NCBI GenBank assembly: GCA_963682025.1
Contig: OY821517.1
Span: forward strand, 54,272,716 to 54,336,715
Length of the DNA stretch: 64,000 nucleotides
Direction of reading: 5' to 3'
From: Cordilura impudica
Taxonomy: Eukaryota > Arthropoda > Insecta > Diptera > Scathophagidae
Shown in pieces: positions 11,143 to 21,965 of the stretch (position 1 is its first letter; each line of letters opens with the position of its first letter). The notes beneath the pieces are model-generated. The model worked only from the letters and a program-made list of their open reading frames with translations, was not told the origin of the DNA and made no database searches. The translations under genes and the position numbers were made by a program.

Positions 11143-11562
11143 CTAGCACAGCCCAGTACTCGAAATTCGAGTGCAATTATCTTTTAGGTTTTAATTAATT
11201 ACTTTTTATCTTTTATGTTTTAAAAGAAGAAAATTCGAATAAAATTTATTTTTGCATAAAATTTTTTTCTTTCAATGTTTTTTAAATCTAGATATATAAA
11301 TCTTTAATCTTTAAATCCATAGATATATAAATGTTTGAACAAAATTCATTAAATTGTGAATTTACACAGAAGCTATATAAACAGGTTTGATAATAAATAA
11401 TTTTATAAGAGCCTAAAGGTATGCTAATTTTTTTTTTAGCCAACTGGTGCACATCTGTAAGGAAATACCTTTCAAATGGCATATTTTTTTTGTCAAAATT
11501 GGTTGGCTTCTGAGAGTGTAAAAGGGGTTATTAGAAATCGTCTTACCAATTAATATTATTGG
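11143..11562 (-). mobile_element. H1 Helitron-like element, old - copy
   Basis: Reading on the - strand, the 3' end (palindrome, then CTAG) is at the left edge. A diverged 5' end, recognisable as a mutated version of TATTAATATTATAGA, is near 11560. Many substitutions separate it from the other copies, so it is one of the older insertions. Confidence 0.55.
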
Positions 11563-11675
11563 TGCAAACGTTTGAAAAAGTAAACAATTTGTAAATTTAA
11601 TACTAAATTATTACAACAAACAGACTAAATTTTAAAATTTATTTGGAGGTGTCTCCATATCTTGGAATAATAATA

Positions 11676-12033
11676 ACCAGCAGACTCCAGCCCTCGAAAT
11701 TCGAGTGCAAATTCTGGAAATTTTATTTTTTCATTAAAAAAAAGACCCTAAAGGTATGCTAATCAATTATAGCCAATTCACAAATCAACACAATAAAACA
11801 AACTCATTTTTATTACAAACACATTAACAAATTTAACAAACACACACATAGCATTGTATATTTTTATGTATGTGTTAGTAGCAACTTTAAATGTAATTTA
11901 CTCAAAATAAAAGAAAAAAATTAAAAATCTGTAAATCTGCAAAACAGCCAAAAGGAAGTTACTTTCAAATAATATACGTTTGGTCAAAATCGGGATATTA
12001 TAGATTGCCTGATTTACCCTATTTTAAATACCA
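11676..12033 (-). mobile_element. H1 Helitron-like element, - copy
   Basis: The palindrome CTCGAAATTCGAG and the body through ACACACATAGCATTGTAT match the family closely, and the copy ends in a diverged 5' terminus. The 3' terminal CTAG is mutated. Between it and the next repeat (12034-12330) a short hairpin TACCCTC...GAGGGTA lies at about 12235-12265. Confidence 0.65.
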
Positions 12034-12329
12034 GCCTGCTCGAAATAATGATAAGCCATATTATACTAAGTTTAGGCAGGTAAATAGTTTATTTTGTGAA
12101 TGAGCGTTATTTCAACAGAAAGACGGACATCGCATTATCGCCTCGAGTGTTATAAGGATCATCAATATATATATGTACATGGGGTCGCAAATATATTTTT
12201 CGATGCGGTACAAGCGGAATAACAAACTGATATATACCCTCTGCACAGTGGTGTGGAGGGTACATAAGTGGAAAAAATTGTATTAGTGATAAAATCATTT
12301 TAAAATTGGTAAATCAAATACAGCAAAAA

Positions 12330-13130
12330 ACAAGTAAGAAAATTATAGTCGGTCCTGGCCGACTATATGACTATATGACTATGCCTTTGGAGACCATATA
12401 ATTTAGGTCCATCTACTTGCATATAGAAAATAAGCATAAACCAAATTTGAGTGGCATTGTTATAGATTTTTTTGGCAAGCGGATATGAAGAAGTTCATAT
12501 CGGATGCTATATTTATATGGGGACTGGGTCGAAAAATGGACCTATCCAGACCATATTTGGTAATGTTACCTATTTTTGGCAAGTATATATACAAACCAAA
12601 TTTGAGAAAAATCTGTGTAATATTTTTGTTTTTTGATAGATTTAAGTTGAGATCGGGAAGCAGCTTTATATGGGGGCTATGACTAAGAATTGTCGTATAG
12701 GGCGTATTTTTGGACTACTGCTAAATGGATGGAATAAACATACACAAACCTAATTTGACCCAGATCTATATGATAATTTTGATATTTTCATGTTTTTGGC
12801 AATTAAGTCGTACACATAGGTATCATTTGTATGTGGACTAGGTCTGAGCGTGTACCGATTTTCAATAATGTCTATGGCCGATAGAAACGTATATACTAAA
12901 TTTCATTCAAATATATCCATATTTGCGACCTGTAGTTTTATTACAAGGTTTACATGGACACGCAGACGGACGGACGGACGGACGGACGGACATCGCTAAA
13001 TCGACTCTGAAAGTGATCCTGAGAAGGTGATTCTAAGTCGATCGGAATAATAATGAACCCATCAAATATTTTTAGTAGTTATAAACATCAGCACAAAGTC
13101 ATTATTCCCAGACCACATAGTGGTGTAGTT
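12330..13130 (-). repeat. Dispersed repeat, family D, nearly full - copy
   Basis: It starts ACAAGTAAGAAAATTATAG, then GTCGGTCC, and ends near CCAGACCACATAGTGGTG. In the middle is a (GGAC)n expansion at about 12966-12990 within the GACGGACGGACATCGC core. A segment in which ATCGACTC and GAGTCGAT flank a short spacer can form a hairpin in better-preserved copies. Confidence 0.8.
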
Positions 13131-13149
13131 TAAAAAAATTACTAACAAA

Positions 13150-13255
13150 ATGTTTACTTTTACTACAGACACAACCATAAAGGAAAAAAAGAATACACTC
13201 TTTCAAGATCTGACCACACCTTTAAAGAAAATAAAGAAATGAAATAAGTGGTAAG
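13150..13255. other. Ambiguous exon-like segment
   Basis: Both strands show a splice-like open segment here. On -, an acceptor ending TTCTTTAAAG is followed by 18 codons from VWSDLERVY and a TAG, in the phase needed after the exon at 13636-13760. On +, an acceptor ending TTTTACTACAG is followed by about 25 codons including KKEYTLSRSDHTF and a TAA. I cannot choose from sequence alone, and neither may be real. Confidence 0.2.
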
Positions 13256-13635
13256 TAATGAAAATGTAAATGATTGTGAATGCTATGTCAGCGGTACGGG
13301 GGGTGCTTGTATGTGTAAGAGTAATTGTTCGGTTTAACTTATATTATTTTTGCGTAAATACCACATGAATGTCTATAATTTACATAGTGTAAATTTGTGA
13401 AATTTAACACAAAGCTAAAGCGAAATTATGGTCATTAAAAATTAACACCAAACGGAAAAACAGGAAATAAAATGCAATTATATAATTCAAGAAAATAATG
13501 CAATGCAGCCCACAAGAAATTGTTTCGTTCATTTAATTGTTCTATTTGCCTCATCTTTTTCTAAATATTAGGTAGGTATTATTAGAATAGAAAATGGGGA
13601 AAAAAAAACATTAACATTTAACATGGTTTACTTAC

Positions 13636-13760
13636 ATATTTTAGTTGCTGAACTTCCGTTCCGCAGAGTGTTGCATTATTTTGTGAGGATTTCTCGCTTT
13701 TATCGTTACAACAGTCAACATTCTCAACGGCCAACGTCATAATATCGTTATACGTTGTAC
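13636..13760 (-). CDS. Candidate internal exon of a host gene (- strand)
   Basis: On the - strand an acceptor TTTATTTTCAG at 13761-13771 leads into 125 nt of open sequence and then the donor TAT|GTAAGT at 13635. The exon carries two bases of a split codon, then 41 codons beginning TTYNDIMTLAVENVD and ending VQQLKY. The opposite strand has early stops in the frames checked. Base composition is richer than the flanks and no second copy is seen. The split codon (phase 1) fits the end of the start exon at 60261-60384, where G plus GT gives glycine. I do not recognise the product; with cysteines in the middle and charged ends it could be a linker segment of a larger protein. Confidence 0.5.
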
Positions 13761-13904
13761 CTGAAAATAAAGATGTGTTGAATTTGCTTAAAGTTGGTTG
13801 CTTTGTTTTGTCCTTGTTGTTTTTGTAGCTTAGTAATAGCAACTTAACCCCTCATTGTTGTAATTCCAATGAAATGTATTGTTTGTGAAATATAAATTGT
13901 TTTT

Positions 13905-14168
13905 TTTTTTATTATTATACCCGAAATCATTCACTATGCGGTCAGAGTATAATGAGTTTGTGCTGATGTAGGTAACTACAAACATAGTTGACCTACACCC
14001 AGCTCTCGTTATACCGATATACACAGAATCACTTACTGTGTCGATTTAGCGATGTCCGTCTGTCCATCTATCTATCTGTCCGTCCGTTTGTGTGTCCATG
14101 TAAACTTTTAATCAAACTACGGCTCGCAGATATGATTAGACATTGATGAAATTTGGTATATAAGCTTT
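13905..14168 (+). repeat. Family D repeat, 5' part
   Basis: Starts with the CACTATGCGGTCAGAGTATAATG variant, includes TTATACCGATATACACAGAATC and the GTCCGTCCG / GTGTGTCCATGTAAAC core, and stops at AAGCTTTTA, where an inverted-repeat element follows. The 3' half of D is not found on the far side. Confidence 0.7.
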
Positions 14169-14552
14169 TAAGGTTAAAGGTCAAATTAAAAAAAAATATT
14201 AACAAAAGATTAAATTTGCTTATAGTGTATTAAATATAAAAACAAATTAATCTACGTATTTTCATAAAATAAAGAACAAATTTGAGGAATTTTATGAATA
14301 CATTAAATTTGTTTTATTTTAAAAAAATCCTGATGAAGAAAATATTTATAGATTTCATAAAGAGGCAATATGACATCAAGAGTACCCCACGGATTAATTT
14401 CAGAAAATAAGTCCAGAATATTATTTTCTAGAATTATTAAACTATTATCAACATGTTTTATCGAAATCCTTTCCCAAATATATATTATTTCGATATTTTG
14501 TTTTAAAAAAATGTAGATCTTCTTCAATTTGACCTTTGAACCTAAAGAGGGC
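14169..14552. mobile_element. Small element with 23-bp inverted ends
   Basis: The left end AGGTTAAAGGTCAAATT and the right end, read in reverse as AGGTTCAAAGGTCAAATT, form terminal inverted repeats about 385 bp apart. An open frame of 74 codons on the - strand (14527-14303) fills the inside. It contains the stretch DLFSEINPWGTLDVI, which I cannot place in a family. It may be a MITE carrying a scrap of a longer element's gene. Confidence 0.5.
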
Positions 14553-15244
14553 CAATTTGTAGTGTTTCAATTTAATCGTAATTTACAAGATTGAGAAGTT
14601 ATATTAAATAGTACAAAATTTTGACAAAAGATATTTGAAATATGATAACACCAAAAAGATGTAGCCTAAAAGTTGAAAAGGTATGAAAAATCAAATTTTT
14701 CTTCAAATCCGCTGAAATAAAAACGCTGCCTTCGCCAAATTAAGAATAGGATACCTACAATATATGGCACTTGTAATCATATATATTTTGCAAATAAGAC
14801 CTTAAGACCATTCGTTGATTTCGGAAAATTTCTCTAACATAATTTTTGAAAAAGTATATTTGGAGATTTTGAAATAGCGCTAAAAATACGTACCGTTTTG
14901 ACATTAATTTAGGTGGGCATAACAATGAACGAGATAAGATCATTTGGGGATCAGTAGAATGCAAAAATGTTGCTGTTGTAAATTATTTCAATGGCTTTAA
15001 AAATGTGAGCTCGCTTTTCTTAATCAAATGGTCTGCGGCGCATTTATTGCCTGGGGAATTTGATATAATTTGGCTGTTTTTCAACCGATAATATATTTCG
15101 TTGTCTTACTAGAAAGATAATTTACTCTAGATAATGTTTTATTAATTAATTTAATTGAAATGCAATTATTAATATTAAAATTTTTGTGAAAAATTATAAA
15201 TTTTTTTTTTTTTTTAATTTTTACATATAAATGCATATTTGAAC
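14553..15244. other. AT-rich stretch with no recognised feature
   Basis: I see poly-A and poly-T runs and a 69-codon - strand frame with no family resemblance. No repeat of the other families in this window was seen here. Confidence 0.4.
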
Positions 15245-15593
15245 TTTGAACTCAATGCGCGTCCAGAAAGTATTGTCCGATTTGGCTCAAATTTTGCGCA
15301 CTAAAGTTTTAGATCCAGTGTCACAATAATCCGACCCGCACTTCTTTAAATTCCAAAAAAATGGCTGTCACCCTAATATATATCGATAAAAATTGGCGGC
15401 CATAGGACGAACTAGTCACCGTAAAAGTAACCCCCTGTCAGACAGACTAAAATCGTCATATGATGCAGATTATCATGTATATATATATCGATAAAATTTG
15501 GTGTGTGTGTGTCTATTAGACCTACTAATCAGTAGACCAAATATAATCATTTTTGTTCATAGTCCCCATATTAAGCTGATTCATTCAAGTCTA
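15245..15593 (+). repeat. Diverged family D-like repeat
   Basis: Scattered D landmarks remain: a GTCCGA...TTGG region, GTCAGACAGACTAAA, a TATAGATATCG-like segment, CAGTAGACCAAATAT and ATAGTCCCCATATTAAGC. The order matches D on the + strand but similarity is low. It ends where the outer DD41D element begins. Confidence 0.45.
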
Positions 15594-15613
15594 AACGTTT
15601 TTTTTTTTTCTTA

Positions 15614-16911
15614 AAGGGTTTTTTAATAAGAGCGCTACAAAAGTTTTTTTAAATAAAACAAAAACAGTTTTGGATATCAATGAAATTCTTTATTCCTGTG
15701 AAAGTTCGCTCGATGCCATTATGTATGGAAATCGATCTCTTTTGCATGGCCACCACGGGCACGCTTGCAGAAGTCCAGACGCTGAACCCAATTTTCGACG
15801 GTTTTCAAGCATAAATCGGCCGATACTGCTGCAATTTCACGTTCGATAATCGTACGAAGTTCATCAATCGTCGCTGGATTGTTGGCATAGACCATAGACT
15901 TGACGTAGCCCCACAGGAAATAGTCCAACGGCGTCAAATCGCACGACCGAGGCGGCCAATCGACTGGACCATTTCCTGACACGTTCTCCAAACTTGGTTT
16001 CCAATAAATTGATTGTGACATTCGCTGTGTGGCTCGTGGCGCCGTCCTGTTGGAACCACATGTCCTCCAAGTCCATATCATCCAATTGGGGCCAAAAATA
16101 TTCGGTTATCATTGAACGGTAGCGATTCCCATTCACATTAACGTGCCGGTCTTGATCATCACGGAAGAAATATGGCCCAATGACGCCGCCGGCCCATAAA
16201 CCGCACCAAACCGTAATTTTTTCGGGATGCAATGATGACTCATGGAGTACGTGTGGATTGCTGTCTGACCAATAATGCATATTTTGTTTATTGACGAAGC
16301 CATTCAGCCAGAAATGAGCCTCGTCGCTGAAGATGATTTTTCGATGAAAACCCGAATCATTTTCAAGTTGTTGCTCAGCCCAATTCACGAACATACGACG
16401 CTTCTGGTGGACAAGCGGCTTCAGTTCTTGCGTCAATTTGATCTTGTAAGGATGTAGGCCAAAATCTTTTCGCAAAATTCGCCACAACGACGTCACAGAG
16501 ATGCCCAACGCTTGAGAACGACGTGTGAGAGACACATTTGGGCTTTCTTCAACTGAAGCTTCAGCGGCAGCAATATTCTCGACACTACGGGCACTTCTTT
16601 GTCTCACTGGCACGGGAACATTTTGTACTGTGCCTGTGGATTCAAATTTTTCCACTAGAAGCTCAATTGTTGATCTGCTAGGACGATTATGACGACCATA
16701 AATTGGACGTAGCGCTCTTAACGTTGAGGCCACAGACTCCGAATTTCGGTAGTAAATTTTAATAATTTCTACTCGTTGTTGGCTCGTATATCTTTCCATC
16801 ATGAAATGGCAAATCTTACTGAAGAGAAATGTCAAAAGAGCGGCAAGAAATATGGCGTCGTTTGCTGTCCCTGTCTTTCTACTTTTGTAGCGTCCCTGTT
16901 GAAAAACCCTT
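15614..16911 (-). mobile_element. DD41D (rosa-like) transposon copy 1
   Basis: The 1,298-bp element is flanked by TA on each side (15612-13 and 16912-13). Inverted ends of about 32 bp start AAGGGTTTTT and both contain CGCTACAAAAGT. TA target duplication puts it in the Tc1/mariner superfamily, and the transposase spacing (see the gene) puts it in the DD41D group. Termini are well kept. Confidence 0.85.
15719..16799 (-). pseudogene. DD41D transposase, one frameshift
   Basis: The natural start is the second of two adjacent Met codons, MERYTSQQRVEII, at 16799; the longer upstream frame is not part of the family. The N-terminal third is a paired helix-turn-helix region (RSTIELLVEKF; VSLTRRSQALGIS). 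The catalytic residues are D in FSDEAHFW, D in QQDGATSHT and D in TPLDYFLWG. With the frame corrected there are 41 residues between the second and third, the DD41D signature. A short deletion near 15995, after GERV, shifts the frame, so the last catalytic block lies in another frame (16081-15719). Family length, about 350 residues, is retained. The protein would cut and paste its own element in the nucleus. Confidence 0.85.
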
Positions 16912-17011
16912 TAGATAGTACTTCCGAGAGGGTTAGCTGTCAAACGAGCTGTCATAACACGCTCACTTTTTGACATTTATGATCGCTATAGTGTGGCAAA
17001 TCATCGTGACT

Positions 17012-17943
17012 AGATTCACGCTTGAACAACGCTACCAAATTATCCAAAATTTAATTCGAAAATCAGTCATCGATTCGCATAACTTATAGACGACTTTGTA
17101 TTTTTAATGGCGCACAGAATCGTACATCTGAGCAAGCCAAGATCCAAAATTATCGTCGGTCGCAGGAATTGAGGCTCTGTGGAATATCTTGCATAAAGAT
17201 GTTGACCTACATCCGTATAAGATCCAACTGTTACAGGAATTTAAGGTATGAGATCATCATATGCCCACCGCCGACTGGGCTCTAAAGCAGTTGGAAACTG
17301 ACCCGATGTTTTATCGCAAAATTTTTGTAGCGATAAGGCTCATTTTTGGATTAACGGGATTGTTAATAAACAGAATTGCCGCATATAGACTGAGACCGAT
17401 CCTCAACTGACCCTACAGACTACATTACATCCAGAAAATTCACATTTTGATGCGGTTAATATGTCTGTGGCATCAGCGGACTGTATTTCTTCAAATATGA
17501 AGCCGTAGCTGGCGTTACAGTAAATGTAAATCTTTACCGAACAATGGTCAAGGATTTTTGGTTTGACAATATGGATGAAAATGATCCAGGCAAGATGCGT
17601 TTTCAACAGAATGGCGCTACGTGCCATACGGTGACCGCAATCATCGACTTATTCAAATCGAAATTTGACGATAACTTGATTTCGAGAAATGGACCTGTCA
17701 ATTGGCCTCCAAGGTCATGTGATTTGATACCTCTCGATTATTTCCTGCTTAGCTACGTGAAGTGACTGGTTTATGCCCATAAACCAGCAAAAATTGACGC
17801 CTTGAAGGTCAACATTGTTCATGATATTCGTGACATACGGCCAACAATGCTAGAAAGAGTGACCCAAAATTGGACGCCGAGAATGCACTTCGTCAAAAAC
17901 AGCCGCGGTGGCGGTATGCCGGACATCATTTTCAACTATTAAT
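17012..17943 (+). pseudogene. DD41D transposase, heavily decayed
   Basis: A start like FTLEQRYQIIQNLI, then many stops, and a recognisable C-terminal half from VNLYRTMVKDFWFD through WPPRSCDLIPLDYFL to MPDIIFNY. The second catalytic residue is changed: QQNGATCHT has N where copy 1 has D. The spacing to the third D is again 41 residues. Stops and the lost aspartate make it dead. It is older than copy 1, which sits in the left end of its element. Confidence 0.75.
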
Positions 17944-18074
17944 GCAACGTATCGATCTTTAAAATAAAAGGGTTTTTTTGATTAAAATTTAATTTGTTGT
18001 GTTATTTTTAACAATTTAAAGTTCTATCAAGCTTAAAAAAACACCTTTTATATAAAAAAAAAATAATAAAAAAA

Positions 18075-18449
18075 CTAGCAGATTCCAGCTCTCGAAATTC
18101 GAGTGCAAATTCTAGGAAATTGTATTTTTTCATTACATAAAGACCATAAAATTATGCTAATCAATTATAGCCAATTCACAAATCAACGCAAAAAACAAAC
18201 TCATTTTTAATACAAACACATTAACAAATTTAATAAACACACACATAGCATTGCATAATTTTATGTATGTGTTAGTAGCAACTTTAAATGCAATTTACTC
18301 AAAATAAAGGAAAAAATTTAAAAATCTCTAAATGTGCAAAACGGCTAAAAAGAAATACCTTTCAAATAATATACGTTTGGTCAAACTCGGGACAAAACGG
18401 TAGAACAAAACATCGGTCACAAGAAATCGCCTAGCCTATATTGCATAGA
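18075..18449 (-). mobile_element. H1 Helitron-like element, - copy
   Basis: Runs from CTAG with the palindrome at left to CCTATATTGCATAGA at right (5' end on - strand). It has the full-length body with GTATGTGTTAGTAGCAACTTT, is about 375 bp, and is one of the less diverged copies. Confidence 0.75.
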
Positions 18450-18507
18450 TTACAGTGTGATACAAAAAAGAATGAAACAGAAATACCTCGGATACGATAC
18501 TTTTTTT

Positions 18508-19892
18508 CTTTTTTAATTTTATTATTTTTTATAAAAATAAAAAATCTTATTTTCGATCTTTATCAATTTAATGATTGAGTTTGAAATTGTTCAGGCTCAA
18601 GATCAAATGTTTTTACTTTAAATAAAGTAAAAACATTAGCACATTTGTTTCAAAAATTGATCTATGTATATTCTGCATGACAGGTTATACAGCTGTTTCG
18701 GGAAGAGTCACCAACCCTCATCAGTAACCAAAAGCAGTAGATAGTTTGTTTGGTAAAAAGTTAAATTCATATATATTTGCTGAAAACAACCAAATGAGAA
18801 TTCAAGCAAAAGTTATACTATTTAAGCCTCTTCCAATATAACAAACTAAAAATAGAACAACTTTGAAACAAATATGATTGTATACGAGTACACATTGCAT
18901 ACTACAATATACATGTTTGTTTTTGTCTTGAAAAAACAAGAAAAACAATTTGTTTTTGCTAAACTTACATTTAGCGTTAACGGCGTGCCCTCCGTATTTT
19001 TAATTTTATTATTTTTTATAAAAATAAAAAATCTTATTTTCGATCTTTATCAATTTAATGATTGAGTTTGAAATTGTTCAGGCTCAAGATCAAATGTTTT
19101 TACTTTAAATAAAGTAAAAACATTAGCACATTTGTTTCAAAAATTGATCTATGTATATTCTGCATGACAGGTTATACAGCTGTTTCGGGAAGAGTCACCA
19201 ACCCTCATCAGTAACCAAAAGCAGTAGATAGTTTGTTTGGTAAAAAGTTAAATTCATATATATTTGCTGAAAACAACCAAATGAGAATTCAAGCAAAAGT
19301 TATACTATTTAAGCCTCTTCCAATATAACAAACTAAAAATAGAACAACTTTGAAACAAATATGATTGTATACGAGTACACATTGCATACTACAATATACA
19401 TGTTTGTTTTTGTCTTGAAAAAACAAGAAAAACAATTTGTTTTTGCTAAACTTACATTTAGCGTTAACGGCGTGCCCTCCGTATTTTTAATTTTATTATT
19501 TTTTATAAAAATAAAAAATCTTATTTTCGATCTTTATCAATTTAATGATTGAGTTTGAAATTGTTCAGGCTCAAGATCAAATGTTTTTACTTTAAATAAA
19601 GTAAAAACATTAGCACATTTGTTTCAAAAATTGATCTATGTATATTCTGCATGACAGGTTATACAGCTGTTTCGGGAAGAGTCACCAACCCTCATCAGTA
19701 ACCAAAAGCAGTAGATAGTTTGTTTGGTAAAAAGTTAAATTCATATATATTTGCTGAAAACAACCAAATGAGAATTCAAGCAAAAGTTATACTATTTAAG
19801 CCTCTTCCAATATAACAAACTAAAAATAGAACAACTTTGAAACAAATATGATTGTATACGAGTACACATTGCATACTACAATATACATGTTT
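18508..19892 (+). repeat. 487-bp unit in about 2.8 tandem copies
   Basis: Copies start near 18508, 18995 and 19482; the last stops in ACATGTTTGTTTTT at about 19892. The units look identical over the long stretches compared, giving duplicate open frames at 18874-19065 and 19361-19552. Inside each unit is the palindrome TTTTTACTTTAAATAAAGTA followed by AAAA. Such uniformity suggests recent amplification, gene conversion, or an assembly artefact. The open frames have no family resemblance and are unlikely to be genes. Confidence 0.85.
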
Positions 19893-20214
19893 GTTTTTTC
19901 TGTTGGGTCTTCTCGAGTAGAACAAGACTCTGTCCTCGAATTAGTGGTCCAATAAAAATACTTAAAATTCATCAGAACAGATGAAAAAGTATTAGGTTTG
20001 AAAATAAATACATAAATACCTCCTTCACTTTATTTTGGGAATATCGCTTTAAGATGGCGAATAGCTTCGTCGTTTACATAATTTTTTTTTACAAATCGCT
20101 TCATACTCGTATATCCTTACTATAGCTGCAGAATAACATCTTAAGCTTTAATTAATGGGACGTTTAAAATGTTTCTCTTGCCTATTTGATACACAAAGTT
20201 AGCATTGATGTTTT

Positions 20215-20530
20215 ATGTTGCCAGCTTGCAATCCAAATAAAATTGGCAATACTTTCAAATCAGTAATGACTTTCCATTTATGGGTGGCAGAGTTGACGAA
20301 CCGGAGTATTTTTTCACAATTTTTAAGAGCTTATGGTGAAATGGGTTTCAACATGTTTATAAAAATTAATTTCCTACATTCTTCCCTGGGCCAGTTTAGC
20401 GATGAACAAGGCGAACATTTTCATCAAGAAATGGTTTCAATGGAAAAATGTTTTGAGGGAAAAAAATAAAAAAAAATGATTTCGGAGAAATGCTGGTCAA
20501 TTTAATGAGAAACTAAAGATACTGAATTAA
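20215..20530 (+). pseudogene. Fragment of an unplaced repeated ORF (DEQGE motif)
   Basis: The frame ends with LGQFSDEQGEHFHQEM and MEKCFEGK, and after a frame change continues MISEKCWSI, two stops and ETKDTELKK. I recall a multicopy protein family in insects and Hydra with the pattern GxxSDEQGERFHQD...MExRYQGxW...YCWSL, usually annotated as uncharacterised and likely TE-encoded. The resemblance is from memory and the superfamily is not certain. It is broken by at least a frameshift and stops, and lies inside the TIR-bounded relic. Confidence 0.5.
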
Positions 20531-20689
20531 AAAAAAGAGATGGGGTAAACATTTTTGAGTTGAATGGCCGAAAATGTTCTTTTTGCAAAAATGTTGTTTG
20601 TGCAAGCATTTATTCCTAAATTTTAATTTTGTTAAAAGTTGAATAACTCAGTTAATTTTTACCGGATTTTTTAAACCAGAGCTGTATTT

Positions 20690-21340
20690 TACTCATTTAC
20701 AAGGTTCAGAAAATACACACATCAAACACACAATGTTCTGCTCTAAAGCAGCCAACACATATTTTTATTTTCATATCAATTATCTGTGAAACACCGCTAT
20801 AATAACGATAACAATTGTTTCAACCAAATTTATAAAAAAAAAATTTAAAATAATTCATTAGCAGTTATAAAAAAAAATAAAATTAAAAGATAATAATAAA
20901 AATAATAAAAATATATAAAAATAAAAAGATAGTAATAAAATAGAAAACAGAGAAATCTATCGCGAGTTGATAATGTTTTAATTTTTTGATGTACGCGTTC
21001 CAGAACATGTTCAGTTTTTTTTTAGCAGTACACGTGCAAGAAAACGAAGCTACACTCCAATTTGTGTGGTTTATGTGAGTTCGAAACAAAAAATAAGTGA
21101 TAGAAAAATGTTCGTGTAGATAAAGAAATATTAAAATGAAACACAGTCATGATTGTGTTCGGCACCGTACCAAATTTAGAAACACACATAATTGATACGA
21201 AAATAAAAATACATATATGTTTGTTGGACTGAGCTATGTTTGTTTACATATATGTACAAGTTTTTTATTCAGTGTGTGTTTTTTTTTTCTGAACTCTGCT
21301 CATAAATAAATGTACTTTTATAATAAATTCATAAATTATA
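20690..21340. repeat. Fold-back repeat FB1, copy a
   Basis: It begins CAGAAAATACACACATCAAAC, passes an (ATAAAA)n core near 20860-20940, then a right arm with AGCAGTACACGTGCAAGAAAAC, GTGTGGTTTATGTGAGTTCG and GATTGTGTTCGGCACCGTAC. The same arm occurs at 54.7 kb and 57.8 kb. In this copy the left inverted arm is short. Confidence 0.65.
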
Positions 21341-21639
21341 CGGTTCCTAAATGAAAAACTTCTCCAAAGTTGAAAAATAGATATTTTTTTAATGAGTTTG
21401 CTGGAGGAATCCTCACAGATGTCTCCATATTACTTAAATATCATGTTCATATCTTCGAAAGGCCACAGTTTCTTCTTTCCAAATCCGCTGAGAAATTCAA
21501 ATTCAACAGAGCAACCCGCTTATATGTGCAAAAGAGCCGAAAAACCGGGTTGTAACCGTAACTCGTGATTTTGAAGGTGTTTCGCAAATTTCAAGGACAG
21601 AGTCTTGTTGTACTCAACAAGACCAGAAAAAGAGTATCG

Positions 21640-21965
21640 CATTCCAGATATTTTTTCTGTCCCATTGTGTTATTTTCAAATTTGGTTTATATAGGTTTTT
21701 GAAAAAAAATAAGCGACTTTACTAAACCTGGGCATGATTGATCCATTTTTTGAACTAGTGTCCGCATCAAATAACATCAGATATGAACTTTTGCATATGG
21801 ACAAGCCAAAAATTAATACCACTAAAATTTGGCTTACAATCCAGTATATAACCTCAGCATAGTTGGATCCAAGACCTACTCTGGAAATGTATATTGTATT
21901 GTATAGTTAATATAGACCAAAGCCGGCCATATCGGCACTAGGGAGCCAAGCTCTAATCGGCTTCT
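21640..21965 (+). repeat. Family D repeat, 3' part
   Basis: Has the GAAAAAAAATAAGCGACTTTAC segment, a degenerate 'TGATCCATTTTTTGAAC', a degenerate ATATGAACTTTTGCATAT and an end near TTAATATAGACCAAAGCC. The 5' half is missing. Confidence 0.6.

Larger units (their letters stand above)
15594..18048 (+). mobile_element. DD41D transposon copy 2 (old), split by copy 1
   Basis: An outer Tc1/mariner-superfamily element appears to run from a TA at 15592 to a TA at 18049. Its left end, interrupted, reads AACGTTTTTT...CTTA, then after copy 1 GATAGTACTTCC. The right end in reverse reads AAAAGGTGTTTTTTTAAGC, then TTGATAGAACTTT. The match of the CTT-GATAG-ACTT parts across the nested copy is the main evidence that both ends belong to one element. 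Its gene is on the + strand (about 17012-17943). Confidence 0.5.
19905..21624 (+). mobile_element. Relic with about 38-bp inverted ends
   Basis: The left end reads GGTCTTCTCGAGTAG, then AACAAGACTCTGTCCTCGAA. The right end in reverse reads GGTCTTGTTGAGTAC, then AACAAGACTCTGTCCTTGAA. Between them are a fragment of a TE-type gene (20215-20530) and a fold-back repeat (20690-21340) that probably inserted later. The superfamily is not resolved. Confidence 0.55.

Noticed and set aside
16776..16973. 65-codon + strand frame opposite the DD41D transposase start
   Set aside because: Shadow of the element's 5' region and terminal repeat.
18874..19552. Two identical 63-codon genes
   Set aside because: They are the same stretch of a tandem repeat unit; no start context or family.
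18508..19892. CRISPR-like array (regular repeats)
   Set aside because: Units are 487 bp and contiguous, with no short repeat-unique spacer alternation, and the genome is eukaryotic.
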